NCBI GenBank assembly: GCA_003223415.1
Contig: QHUY01000019.1
Location: forward strand, 1-64,000
Source of the DNA: Gemmatimonadota bacterium
Lineage (GTDB): Bacteria > Gemmatimonadota > Gemmatimonadetes > Gemmatimonadales > GWC2-71-9
Direction of reading: 5' to 3'
DNA: 64,000 nucleotides
Each line of letters starts with the position of its first letter. Position 1 is the first letter of the stretch. Made by a program: the position numbers and the translations under genes. The notes under the pieces are model-generated. The model searched no databases. It had not been told where the DNA came from and was given only the letters and a program-made list of their open reading frames with translations. Positions 46,985 through 56,105 of the stretch are shown piece after piece.

Positions 46985-48571
46985 TCACGGCCGCGGGCAG
47001 CCGGAGCGATCGAAATGCCGCTCCACGCTGTCGGCGCCGGCGGTGAGGGCCTGGTCCCTGACTAGAACCGCCGAGTCGATCATCGGCACCTTCGCCTTGA
47101 AACTGCTGTAGGCGCTCAACCGGTCCTCCACGGTCACGAGCCCCGGTGCGAGCGCCCGGCATTCGATCTGCCGATTGTCGAACAGCTTGGCGCGGTCACG
47201 GTAGTGGCGCACCGCTTCGGCAAGCGAGTCGCTGACGCGAGCGAACCCCATAAGCATGACGTTCGAGCGCCTTCCGGTGACCGCCGACACCCCCCCGCCC
47301 ACCCCGAGGTCACTCAAGAGGCGCGCCCGGAGCGCTACGCCCGGCCCGTAGTAGAAGTACCAACCTGCCCCGCCCGCCGACACGAGCAACAACAGGAGGG
47401 CGACCAGCCAGCCGCGCCCGCGACGAGAGGGGCGGGGGGTGGGAACCCGCTCCTTCGCCGACAACGTCCCGACGGATCGTGTCGGCCGCGGCGAGGGACG
47501 ACGCGGTGCGACGACGGACCTGGACGGCGCGAGGGGCGCGTGCGGCGCGTGCGGCGCGTGCGGCACGAGCGGCACGAGCGGCACGAGCGGCACGAGCGGC
47601 TCCGGTGGCTCGGGCTTGGTGGCAGCGGGCTTGAATACAGGTTCGGCGGGACGACGTGGCGGCGGCGGTTCCGCAGCCGGCGAGGTGTCAAGGAGAGGCA
47701 GGTCCCTGACGGGCGGTGCGACAGGCGCCGACTTGCGCGGGGGCGGCGAGGGTGCCGGGGGCGCTTTCGGCTTCGGAGCAGGCGTCGTTGGCGGTGGCGC
47801 GGGTGCCGCCTTCTGTTGCCCGCCCACTACCTCGATCGTGGAGCGGGGGTGCTCCGGCGCTCGCGGGGCCGACGCTTCCTCGCGCGTCATGGCCGGATCG
47901 TCCGTGGCGAAGTTCGTCCACGGCAGCACCGACCGTTTGCGCCCGCCGGCAAGCCGCTCGTCCCCGTCGATGAGCTCGTAGAACGGCAGCGACACGGACG
48001 ACCAGGTCGGACTCGGCCCGGGGCGGAAGATGCCGGCCGCGGGGCCATCGCGGTCCGCGCCGAGCACCAGCGCGGCCTGCCACCGCCGCTGGAAGTACTG
48101 CTGATGGGTCTCCACGTCTCCCGGCGCCAGCTCGACGGCGACCGCCTGGTGGCTGTGGTACCAGCCGATCAACTCGCCGCGGATGCGACGCAGCTCTTCT
48201 TGGATCCGCTCCCACAGGCGGGACACGACGACGAGCGTCTTGTCACCGTAGATCGCCTGGTTCAGACGGATGGTGGAGTCCACCACCGCGTAGCGGACTT
48301 GCGTGGTTGGACACACGTACAGGTCGCCGACGAGAAAGCCGAGGATGGCCTGCGTGCTGGCAGCGACGAAATGCTCATGCAGCGCCCCGATCACTTTCTG
48401 CTCCAGGAAGAGCGGGTAGGCGCCGCTCGGCGGGCGATCCCCGCCGGCCAGCAGGGGGTTCCAGAGGATCGCTCGCGTCGTAGGCAGTACCCGCTGCACG
48501 TGCGAGACCACGCCGGGGCTCGCCCCGGACGGCCGACCGCCCCCCCCCCCGCCCTCCGCCCCGCCCGTCAC
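46985..48571 (-). CDS. JAMM/MPN-domain protein with Pro-rich linker, single TM helix and C-terminal domain
   Basis: GELIGWYHSHQAVAVELAPGDVETHQ (HxHx7[S/A]xxD); Pro-rich segment; WLVALLLLLVSAGGAGWYFYYG helix. GTG start. Confidence 0.7.
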   Translation of the reverse strand: MTGGAEGGGGGGRPSGASPGVVSHVQRVLPTTRAILWNPLLAGGDRPPSGAYPLFLEQKVIGALHEHFVAASTQAILGFLVGDLYVCPTTQVRYAVVDSTIRLNQAIYGDKTLVVVSRLWERIQEELRRIRGELIGWYHSHQAVAVELAPGDVETHQQYFQRRWQAALVLGADRDGPAAGIFRPGPSPTWSSVSLPFYELIDGDERLAGGRKRSVLPWTNFATDDPAMTREEASAPRAPEHPRSTIEVVGGQQKAAPAPPPTTPAPKPKAPPAPSPPPRKSAPVAPPVRDLPLLDTSPAAEPPPPRRPAEPVFKPAATKPEPPEPLVPLVPLVPLVPHAPHAPHAPLAPSRSVVAPRRPSPRPTRSVGTLSAKERVPTPRPSRRGRGWLVALLLLLVSAGGAGWYFYYGPGVALRARLLSDLGVGGGVSAVTGRRSNVMLMGFARVSDSLAEAVRHYRDRAKLFDNRQIECRALAPGLVTVEDRLSAYSSFKAKVPMIDSAVLVRDQALTAGADSVERHFDRSGCPRP

Positions 48572-49030
48572 GCGAGCACCCGGACGATGCTGTCGGCGGC
48601 GCGTTCGATGTCGGCGCGGTGGACATCGAGGCGCGTCACCTGGCGGAGCCGTCGCGGTCCGAACGACACCACGAGCACGCCCTCCGCAGCGAGCCTTGGC
48701 ATGACCGCGTCGGCGACGTCGCGCTCGCGCACCAGGTCAAGCATCACGATGTTTGTCTCGGGGTCTGACGGTCGGAGCGGTTGCGGATCTCCCAGGCGCG
48801 CGGCCGCAACTCCCGCCGGAAGGCGAGGCAGGAGCCGACCGGGCACAGCCCGCGCCGTCCAGGTGCACGGGCATTCCTGCCGTGCGCGCGGCGGTCACGA
48901 TGCCGGCCGTCACGGCAGGCGGCATCACCTTTCCGCCCGCGGCGTCGCCGACTTCCGCCTCGGCCATGGCGCGCCGCATCGCGGCTGAGGGGCGCGTCAC
49001 CGTGTCGCTGCGCAGCTCGATCGCGCTCAT
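48568..49030 (-). pseudogene. Low-specificity L-threonine aldolase remnant in several frames
   Basis: MSAIELRSDTVTRPSAAMRRAMAEAEVGD..GGKVMPPAVTAG..PVHLDGA, then GLCPVGSCLAFRRELRPRAWEIRNR and PETNIVMLDLVRERDVADAVMPRLAAEGVLVVSFGPRRLRQVTRLDV in other frames. Confidence 0.82.
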
Positions 49031-49917
49031 CCGAGCGCCACGCCCTGGGCGCGCCGCATCCGGACCAGGTCGTAGGTTTCCGCGACCTCGCCTCCCAGGA
49101 GAAAGACGTAGGCCGTGTAATAGACCCAGAGCAGGAAGAGGAAGAACGCGACGAAGTTCGCGTCGGAGGCCACGCGGTCGAACGTCACGAACCGGCTCAG
49201 ATAGAGCGTGTACAACCGCTTGGCGACCTCGAAGGCGAGCGCGCAGAACACCGACGCCACCAGCGCGGTGCGCCAGGGGATCCGGCGGCTCGGCAGCATC
49301 TTGAAGATGAGGAAGAACAGCCCGGCGGCGAATGCGAAGGCGGTGGTCTCCAGGCCGAAGCGCCAGATCCAGTCGAGCACGAAGTGCCCGGTCAGCTGGT
49401 TCGAGTGACGCAGCTCGAACGCCGGCAGCAGCGCGCTGGCGAGGAGCAGGGCCCACGTCACCAGCACCATCGTCAGGTCGAGCAGCTTCGCGAAGGGCCA
49501 CGGACGGCGCTCGTCGGTGTCGAACACCTCGTTCAGCGCGGCCCGCAGCCCGCCGAACATCCGGGTCGAGAACCACAGGAACAGCGGCAGACCGTACAGG
49601 GTCAGCCGGGTGCGCTGGGCCACCACCTGGCCGAGCGCGCGCTCGACCTGCGCGAAGGCATCGGTCTCCCGTCCGTCCGGTCCCAGGGGGATGAACCGCT
49701 GCAACAACTCGTGCAGCTGGATCTGGTGGGTGGTGATCTGATGCTCCACCAAGTACCCCACGAGCGCGAGCAGCAGCGCCAGGAACGGGATGGCCGTGAG
49801 CAGCAGATCGAACGACAGCGCGCTCGCGAGAAACGGGATGTTGTCTTCAAACGCCGCCTCGAGGGTGCGCCGGGCAACCCCCCACGGCGAGCGATGCCAG
49901 CCGCCCTCGCGGTTCAC
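49027..49917 (-). CDS. YihY/BrkB family membrane protein
   Basis: FLASALSFDLLLTAIPFLALLLALVGYLV..WVYYTAYVFLLGGEVAETYD. Confidence 0.88.
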   Translation of the reverse strand: MNREGGWHRSPWGVARRTLEAAFEDNIPFLASALSFDLLLTAIPFLALLLALVGYLVEHQITTHQIQLHELLQRFIPLGPDGRETDAFAQVERALGQVVAQRTRLTLYGLPLFLWFSTRMFGGLRAALNEVFDTDERRPWPFAKLLDLTMVLVTWALLLASALLPAFELRHSNQLTGHFVLDWIWRFGLETTAFAFAAGLFFLIFKMLPSRRIPWRTALVASVFCALAFEVAKRLYTLYLSRFVTFDRVASDANFVAFFLFLLWVYYTAYVFLLGGEVAETYDLVRMRRAQGVALG

Positions 49918-50291
49918 GCGACCGGTTCGTCCTCCTCCGGTGCCAGCTCCTCAGCCGCCGCTCCCGCGCGCTCGCGGCGGCGACGACGGGCGGCCGCGAG
50001 CCGGCGCTCCAGCTCCTCCCGGGCCGAGAGCTCCGGCTGCTCCGTCGCGTCCTCGTCCCCCTCCCCTTCCCCCTCTCCTTCCCCAACCACGAGCGCCCGC
50101 AGCTCGTCCGCCTCCTCGCTGGCAAGCTCCTTCAGGTCGTGCAACCGCCGCGACAGCTTGCGGCGCGTCTCGGTGCCCGGCGCCGGCGCGAACAGGTAGC
50201 CCAGCGCCGCGCCGATGGCGACCCCCAGCAGAAACGGGCCGACACCGGACCCTCCCGCCCCCCCCCCTGCCCCCCCGGAGCGCTCGTTCAT
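49914..50291 (-). CDS. YtxH-domain-like protein
   Basis: GPFLLGVAIGAALGYLFAPAPGTETRRKLSRRLHDLKE. Confidence 0.75.
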   Translation of the reverse strand: MNERSGGAGGGAGGSGVGPFLLGVAIGAALGYLFAPAPGTETRRKLSRRLHDLKELASEEADELRALVVGEGEGEGEGDEDATEQPELSAREELERRLAAARRRRRERAGAAAEELAPEEDEPVA

Positions 50292-51664
50292 TCGCCCGCC
50301 TCGGCGTCGTCGGGCGCCGCCACGGCCACTGCCCGCGGCGCGGCATGCGACTGCAGCGGCGGCTTGACGAACCGGTCGGTCAGCCCCCGTGTGCCCGCCA
50401 CCCGCAACTGCTCGAGCAGGAAGCTGAACGTCTTCTCCAGGTCGGCGGCGATAGCGGCGCGCGTCTCGGCCGGCAGGTCCCACAGGCGTCGCTTGAAGGG
50501 CGCGATCGCCTTCTTGCGACTCTTGTATATGAATTGCTCCTCGGTGTCCCCCTTCTTCCACTCCTCCTTGCACTCGGCCTTGACCCACTCGTTGAGCTCC
50601 CTCCGCACGTCGGCCGGCAGCTTCGGATGATCGAAGACGATGTTCTGGAAGTTGGTCGCGAGATGAATCTCGATCGCCTCGCACTTCGGGAAGTGCCCGA
50701 AGGCGTCGGGGGGCAGCGTGGAGGCCCCATGCTGCACCGCCCCACCCAGCCGGTAAGTCTTGCGCGCATCGGTGGAGAGCGCCTTCAGCGCGGCGAGGTC
50801 GAGCTGCACCTTGGCGATCGAGCCGTCCGGCAGCACCACGCCGCCGTGGCTCGTGCCCGTCTGCACCGAGATCTTGCTGATGCCCACCGCCACACCGAGT
50901 CGCTTGAGCGTCCGCGCGTAGCCGTCCATGAAGGCCTTGAGCTCGTGGACGTCGCTGTTCTTGCCGCCCACCTCGCCGATCTCAGCGCCCACCGAGACCG
51001 TCACTCCCGGCGGCTCGCGCTCGCGGATGTAGCGGGTAAACTCCGCGGCGCGCTCGTAATTCACGCGCTGCTGCTCGTCGAGGGTCGGCTTGGAGAGATC
51101 GACCAGGGTGGACGTGTCGACGTCGATGTTGTAGAAGCCGGCATGCACCTCTTCGTCGATGAGGGTGCGAATCGCACCGAGCTCGGCCTCCGGGGCGGCC
51201 GCGTACTTCTTGGCGTTGACCTGGACGTGGTCGCCTTGGATGAACAGCGGTCCTTGGAATCCCTCGCGCAGGGCCGCTGCGGTCATCACGGCGACGTACT
51301 CGGCCGGCCGCTGGTCCGTATAGGCGATCTCGCTGCGCGCGATCTCGCAGATCACCGCCCCCACGTCGAGTCGCTTGGCGGCCCGGAAGATCGCCCGCCC
51401 GCTGTCGTAGGCGAGCACCCGTACGTTGATGGCGGGCGTCGTGAACGCAGGCGCTTCGCCGCGCCCGCGCGCCATGTACAGCTCATGAATCGAGGCCGGC
51501 CGAACCCCGCCCCGCTGCCCGATCTCCCAGATCAGCCAGCGGGCCTGCTCCCGCTCGTCGGCCGCGCCGAACACCGCTCGGCGCACCAAGTCGTCCATGG
51601 CGCCGCTTTGGCGCACCGCGGCGCTCTGGAACCGCCGCAGCGTTTCCTGCAACGCCTCCGCCAT
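50288..51664 (-). CDS. Class II fructose-bisphosphate aldolase family protein
   Basis: PAINVRVLAYDSGRAIFRAA; FIQGDHVQVN; VSVGAEIGEVGGKNSDV; SVQTGTSHGG. Confidence 0.83.
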   Translation of the reverse strand: MAEALQETLRRFQSAAVRQSGAMDDLVRRAVFGAADEREQARWLIWEIGQRGGVRPASIHELYMARGRGEAPAFTTPAINVRVLAYDSGRAIFRAAKRLDVGAVICEIARSEIAYTDQRPAEYVAVMTAAALREGFQGPLFIQGDHVQVNAKKYAAAPEAELGAIRTLIDEEVHAGFYNIDVDTSTLVDLSKPTLDEQQRVNYERAAEFTRYIREREPPGVTVSVGAEIGEVGGKNSDVHELKAFMDGYARTLKRLGVAVGISKISVQTGTSHGGVVLPDGSIAKVQLDLAALKALSTDARKTYRLGGAVQHGASTLPPDAFGHFPKCEAIEIHLATNFQNIVFDHPKLPADVRRELNEWVKAECKEEWKKGDTEEQFIYKSRKKAIAPFKRRLWDLPAETRAAIAADLEKTFSFLLEQLRVAGTRGLTDRFVKPPLQSHAAPRAVAVAAPDDAEAGE

Positions 51665-51687
51665 CGCTCACCCTCCCCCAGCCGAAT

Positions 51688-52442
51688 CTAGGCCTCGTCC
51701 ACCTCGATCACCAGCCCGTCATGGGCCGGCGCGATGCCGTGCGGCAGGGTCGCCGCCAGCTCGGCATGCGGCGTCTCGTGGGTCAGGTGCGTGAGGAAGG
51801 TGCGTCGCGCGCCGATCTGCTGAGCGACCGCGACGGCCTCCGGGATGGACAAATGGAGCGGGTGCGGACCGCGCAGCAGCGCGTTCAGCACCAGCACCTG
51901 GAGGCCGCGCAACCGTTCCCGCACGGCGGCTGGGACCTCCTTGGCATCGGTCAGGTAGGCGAGGGGCCCCACGCGGTAGCCGAAGACCGCCCGATCGCCG
52001 TGCGGCAGCGGCAGCGCCAACACGCGCGCGCCGGCGATCTCCCGCTCCTCGTCGGGCTGGAGGACGTGGGCCACGAGCTCGGGCTTGCTCGTGCCCGGCT
52101 GCGCCATCACCGCCGAGTCGAAAATGTAGGCGAACCGCGCCACGAGCTCCCGCATCGCGGACGCCGGCCCGTACGCGGGGAGCGCGGCGTGCTGCTTGAC
52201 CGACATCGCCCGCAGGTCGTCGATGCCGTGCACGTGGTCGGCGTGGGCGTGGGTGAACAGCACCGCGTCGACCCGGCTCACGCCCGCGGCCACGAGCTGG
52301 AGCCGCAGCTCGGGTGGCGTGTCGATCAGCAGCCGTCCTCCCCCCGGCCCCCCCCCGCCGTGCGAGAGGCGCAAGTGCGGCAAGAACACCCGATCTGAGG
52401 GACGCCGAACGAGGTCCCGGTGCCGAGGAAGACGAGCCGCAC
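51688..52442 (-). pseudogene. MBL-fold metallo-hydrolase (PhnP-like) with apparent frameshift at a G-run
   Basis: GTG 52442 frame reads [38 protein letters not shown]; remainder ([33 protein letters not shown]) is in another frame. Confidence 0.78.
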
Positions 52443-52443
52443 C

Positions 52444-53841
52444 TCAGACTTCCTCGACCTTGATCAGGTTGGTGCTGCCCGAGACCTCCCAGGGGACCCC
52501 CGCCGTCATCACGATGCGGTCGCCGCGGCGCGCGTACCCCCGCTTCAGGATCAGATCGCGCACCACCTCCAGCATCGCATCGTAGCCGGGCACGCGGTCA
52601 ACCAGCACCGGCGTCACCCCCCACACCAGCGCCAGCTGGCGGAAGGTCGAGGTCTGGGTCGTGACGGCGAGGATCGGCACCGGGGCACGCAGAGCCGCCA
52701 CTTTCCGGGCGGTGAAGCCGCCTTGGGTGAGCGTGACCATGAGGGGAGTCTTCAGCATGCGCGCCACCGCGGTGGTGCCGAGGGCGATGGCACCCTCCAC
52801 CGATACCTCGTCACGCGCAGCGAGGCGGCGCTCCTCGCGCGCGAGCGCTTGGGGCTCCATCGCACGGATGATCCGGTCCATGGCGCGCACCGCCTCGACC
52901 GGGTATTCCCCCGTCGCCGTCTCGGCCGACAGCATCACCGCGTCGGTGCCGTCCAGGATGGCGTTGGCCACGTCGGAGGCCTCGGCCCGAGTCGGCCGCG
53001 GGGCGTGCACCATCGACTCCAGCATCTGCGTCGCGGTGATCACCGGCTTGCCTTGACGGTTGGCTTCCCGGATCAAGCGCTTCTGCACCAGGGGGACGTC
53101 CTCGAACGGGAGCTCCACGCCGAGGTCGCCCCGTGCCACCATCACCACGTCGCTCGCAGCGAGGATCCGGTCGAGGTCTTCGAGGGCGGCGGCTTTCTCG
53201 ATCTTCGCGACGAGCTTCATCGTGGGGGGAACCAACTTGCGCAGCTCGGCCACGTCCTCGGCCCGGCGCACGAACGAGAGCGCGAGGTAGTCGGCCCCCC
53301 ACCTGACCGCGTCGATCACATCTTCACGGTCCTTGTCGGTGAGGGCAGGCGCGCTCACCTGCATCCCGGGGAGGTTCATTCCCTTGTGTGCGGTCAGCGT
53401 GCCGCCGTCCATGACCCGCCCCCGCACCCGGGGAGGCTCGACGGCGGTCACCTCGACCGAAAGCAACCCGTCGTTCAACAGGATCCGGGCGCCGACCCGG
53501 GCATCCTGAGCGAGCAGGTCGTACGTCGTGGGGAGCTCGTCTCCCCGGGCGACGGCTTCCGGCGCGAAGGTGATGATCTGGCCCGGCACCAGCTCGCGGG
53601 CGGCACGGAGGTTCCCCACCCGGATCCGGGGACCTTGCAGGTCCACCAGGACCGCGATCGGCAGGTCCTTCGCCTCCGCCGCCCGTCGCACCGCCTCGAT
53701 CCACCGCCCCCGATCCTCCGCAGTGCCGTGAGAGGCGTTCACCCGGATGACGTTCACTCCTCCGTCCAGGAGGGCCGCGATCTGCGAGTCGGTCCCCGTG
53801 GCAGGGCCCAGGGTGGCGACGATCTTGGTCCGACGGGTCAC
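52444..53841 (-). CDS. pyk: Pyruvate kinase
   Basis: [77 protein letters not shown]. Confidence 0.96.
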   Translation of the reverse strand: MTRRTKIVATLGPATGTDSQIAALLDGGVNVIRVNASHGTAEDRGRWIEAVRRAAEAKDLPIAVLVDLQGPRIRVGNLRAARELVPGQIITFAPEAVARGDELPTTYDLLAQDARVGARILLNDGLLSVEVTAVEPPRVRGRVMDGGTLTAHKGMNLPGMQVSAPALTDKDREDVIDAVRWGADYLALSFVRRAEDVAELRKLVPPTMKLVAKIEKAAALEDLDRILAASDVVMVARGDLGVELPFEDVPLVQKRLIREANRQGKPVITATQMLESMVHAPRPTRAEASDVANAILDGTDAVMLSAETATGEYPVEAVRAMDRIIRAMEPQALAREERRLAARDEVSVEGAIALGTTAVARMLKTPLMVTLTQGGFTARKVAALRAPVPILAVTTQTSTFRQLALVWGVTPVLVDRVPGYDAMLEVVRDLILKRGYARRGDRIVMTAGVPWEVSGSTNLIKVEEV

Positions 53842-53906
53842 TCAGCCTCCACAGCGTGGTCCGGGGGCGATAAGAGAACGACTGGCCGATCGGTTGTCCA
53901 CATTTC

Positions 53907-54368
53907 CTAGCGGACTACCTCGATCTGCTTGGTCTCCAACCGCTGTTTGAGCTCCTGCAGCAGGTGCAGTGCCCGGGCGATCGCAGAGGCCGGCATCCCC
54001 TCGATCGTCCGGGCGGCCAGACGGCGCTCGAGCTGCCCCGCCCGCAACAGGACCTCCAGGCCGCGGCGCGTGAGGTTGACGCGCACCCCGCGGTCGTCAT
54101 CGGGGTCGGGGGTGGTCTCGACCAACGCCTTGGCCTCCAGGCGCTGGATGAACGTGGTCGCGGCCGCGCGGGAAACACCGAGCTGCTCGGCCACCTCGCT
54201 GGGGCGCACTCCGTCGGGTCCCCCCTGATCGACGGCGGTCAGGGCCGAATGGGCGCGGTGGGAGAGCCCGTAGGCCCGGAAGGCCCGGTCCCCGGCGCGC
54301 TGGATGGCGGCGTAGGCCGCACACACGGCATCGGTCAGCTGCAGGGCCAGCTCGGAGCGGTCGGACAC
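53907..54368 (-). CDS. MarR family transcriptional regulator
   Basis: RPSEVAEQLGVSRAAATTFIQRLEAKALVETTPDPDDDRGVRVNLTRRG. Confidence 0.9.
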   Translation of the reverse strand: MSDRSELALQLTDAVCAAYAAIQRAGDRAFRAYGLSHRAHSALTAVDQGGPDGVRPSEVAEQLGVSRAAATTFIQRLEAKALVETTPDPDDDRGVRVNLTRRGLEVLLRAGQLERRLAARTIEGMPASAIARALHLLQELKQRLETKQIEVVR

Positions 54369-54376
54369 GGGAGCCC

Positions 54377-54544
54377 TCAGGAGTCAGCCATCAGCCATCA
54401 GTGTAAATATTAATTAACATGTTGATAATTAATATACTAAATACATCCCCACCCTGCAAGAGCGCATTCTTTCTGGGTTTTTGGGGGGGGGGGGGCGTGG
54501 CACCAGGTCGGACGGCTGATGGCTGACGGCCGACGGCTCCTCAG
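54377..54544. repeat. Heptad inverted arms bracketing the marR upstream region
   Basis: CAGGAGTCAGCCATCAGCCATCAG (from 54379) and GACGGCTGATGGCTGACGGCCGACGGCTCCTCAG (54511-54544). Confidence 0.75.
54407..54435. promoter_or_regulatory. Candidate MarR operator
   Basis: ATATTAATTA-acATGTTga-TAATTAATAT, 39 nt upstream of the marR ATG; AT-rich island in GC-rich DNA. Confidence 0.65.
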
Positions 54545-54909
54545 CAGGACTGCGACCAGTCCACCGCCGATTCCCGGCCGCAGCGTGAGCACTTCAGACG
54601 GGCGGGCTTGCCCGCGAACTCCTGGCGCTCATGGCAGTGGGGGCAGACGCCGTAGGTGGTGTCGACTTCGCTTCCCTGCTTTCCCCCGAGCGTCGGGCGG
54701 AGGACCCCGGTTCGAGTGACCACGCTCCACTGGTCGGGCGGGTGCTGGCGGACGGTGACGTCGCTCAGACTGAGGCGGACCCGTTCACCCGTGCGCACGT
54801 CCACGACCACTTGTCCGTCCGACGTCTCCTCGACGATAGGATACCAAGCGCCGCGGCGGAGGATGTCGGCCACGCTGTCCGTGATCCGGGCCCAGCGCCG
54901 GGACGTCAT
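54541..54909 (-). CDS. Small zinc-ribbon protein (RRGAWYPI family), copy 1
   Basis: ILRRGAWYPIVEETSDGQVVVDV..YGVCPHCHERQEFAGKPARLKCSRC. Confidence 0.7.
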   Translation of the reverse strand: MTSRRWARITDSVADILRRGAWYPIVEETSDGQVVVDVRTGERVRLSLSDVTVRQHPPDQWSVVTRTGVLRPTLGGKQGSEVDTTYGVCPHCHERQEFAGKPARLKCSRCGRESAVDWSQSC

Positions 54910-54945
54910 AGCACCTCATGATACCACCTTTGCGTAGATTTCGTT

Positions 54946-55530
54946 ATGCAGCCCGTCGGCACCATCGTCCGCCTTCAGATTCAGCGCTCTTCACTGAAGA
55001 CCGGGGAGAAGCCCAATCGGGTCTACGATCCTGCCCCGATCCTTGCGGTGGACCGGCTCGCCGTGTCGCCCGACGGCGTCCTTGGCAGCGGCCGGGAGGG
55101 CGGCGGGGGCTGGTTCGTCGACATCCATCATCGCGCGCACCCATTCACGAAGAACGAGGACGGCCTGCACGGTGTCTCGGTCGGGTTCACGTCTCACTAC
55201 GCCCTGATGCGGGACCGGTTTGGGAAGCGGATCGCGCCGGGATGCGCCGGGGAGAACATCCTCGCCCAGGCGGACCGGCGGCTCACGCTTGAGGATCTCC
55301 AGGTCGGCCTCGCCATCATCGGTCAGGACGGCCGGGAGCAGGTCCGCCTTCGGGTACTCCAGGTGGCGCACCCTTGCCGCCCGTTCACCGGGTGGGCGCT
55401 GGGAGGGCGAGTCGAGGCCGAGGTGCTCAAGTCGCACCTCCAGTTCCTGGACGACGGGATGCGCGGGTTTTACTGCGTCGGTGAAGGGGCCGGTGTCGTT
55501 TCGGTAGGGGACAGGTTGGTGGCGCTCTGA
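54946..55530 (+). CDS. MOSC-domain protein
   Basis: VGTIVRLQIQRSS; RFGKRIAPGCAGENILAQ; RVLQVAHPCRPF. Confidence 0.83.
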   Translation: MQPVGTIVRLQIQRSSLKTGEKPNRVYDPAPILAVDRLAVSPDGVLGSGREGGGGWFVDIHHRAHPFTKNEDGLHGVSVGFTSHYALMRDRFGKRIAPGCAGENILAQADRRLTLEDLQVGLAIIGQDGREQVRLRVLQVAHPCRPFTGWALGGRVEAEVLKSHLQFLDDGMRGFYCVGEGAGVVSVGDRLVAL

Positions 55531-55640
55531 GCCATCAGCGGCCAGCCATCAGCCATCAGTAACCTGAAGACAAGCAGCCGTCAGTCGGGTCGCGCCCCAC
55601 TGACGGCTGGATGGCCGATGGCCGATGGCTTGCGGCTCAG
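55529..55640. repeat. Heptad inverted-repeat element with nested 11-bp perfect stem
   Basis: GAGCCATCAGCGGCCAGCCATCAGCCATCAGT; GGATGGCCGATGGCCGATGGCTTGCGGCTCAG; stem CAGCCGTCAGT (55575-55585) / ACTGACGGCTG (55599-55609). Confidence 0.82.
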
Positions 55641-56020
55641 CTCAGCTCATCCCAGGCCAGCCCCGCCGCCTTGTGGCACTTGTCGCAGGTGAGTTGCTGC
55701 GCTCCGGCCTCGAACGCCTGGCGGTGGCGGCAGGCCGGGCACACCGCGTACGTCAGGGGAAAGATCCGTCCCAGACGCTCCATCACGCGCGGCTCGCAGC
55801 GCACGATGGTCCAGCGCTCGGGGGCATGGTAGCGGATCTCGAGCAGGCGCCGGTCCACGGGGACGTTGTGCCGGTTGACGTCGAGCACGACGATGTTACT
55901 CGAGGAAATGCGGACAACCGGGTACCAGGCGCCGCGGCGCAGCGTATGGGCGCCCGCCGGGCCGACCCGAGCCCAACCTTTGGGCTGGAGCCTCGTGGGC
56001 GTGATCATGCGTTGGTCCAT
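55637..56020 (-). CDS. Small zinc-ribbon protein (RRGAWYPV family), copy 2
   Basis: LRRGAWYPVVRISSSNIVVLDV..YAVCPACRHRQAFEAGAQQLTCDKC. Start reset to ATG 56020. Confidence 0.7.
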   Translation of the reverse strand: MDQRMITPTRLQPKGWARVGPAGAHTLRRGAWYPVVRISSSNIVVLDVNRHNVPVDRRLLEIRYHAPERWTIVRCEPRVMERLGRIFPLTYAVCPACRHRQAFEAGAQQLTCDKCHKAAGLAWDELS

Positions 56021-56105
56021 AGACTGTTCTATAGGTAAGCGCCCGCCTGCGTTTCCGGAGTGATAGGTGTCACAGTCGAGACGGTCAAAACCAGCGGATT
56101 GCTTC

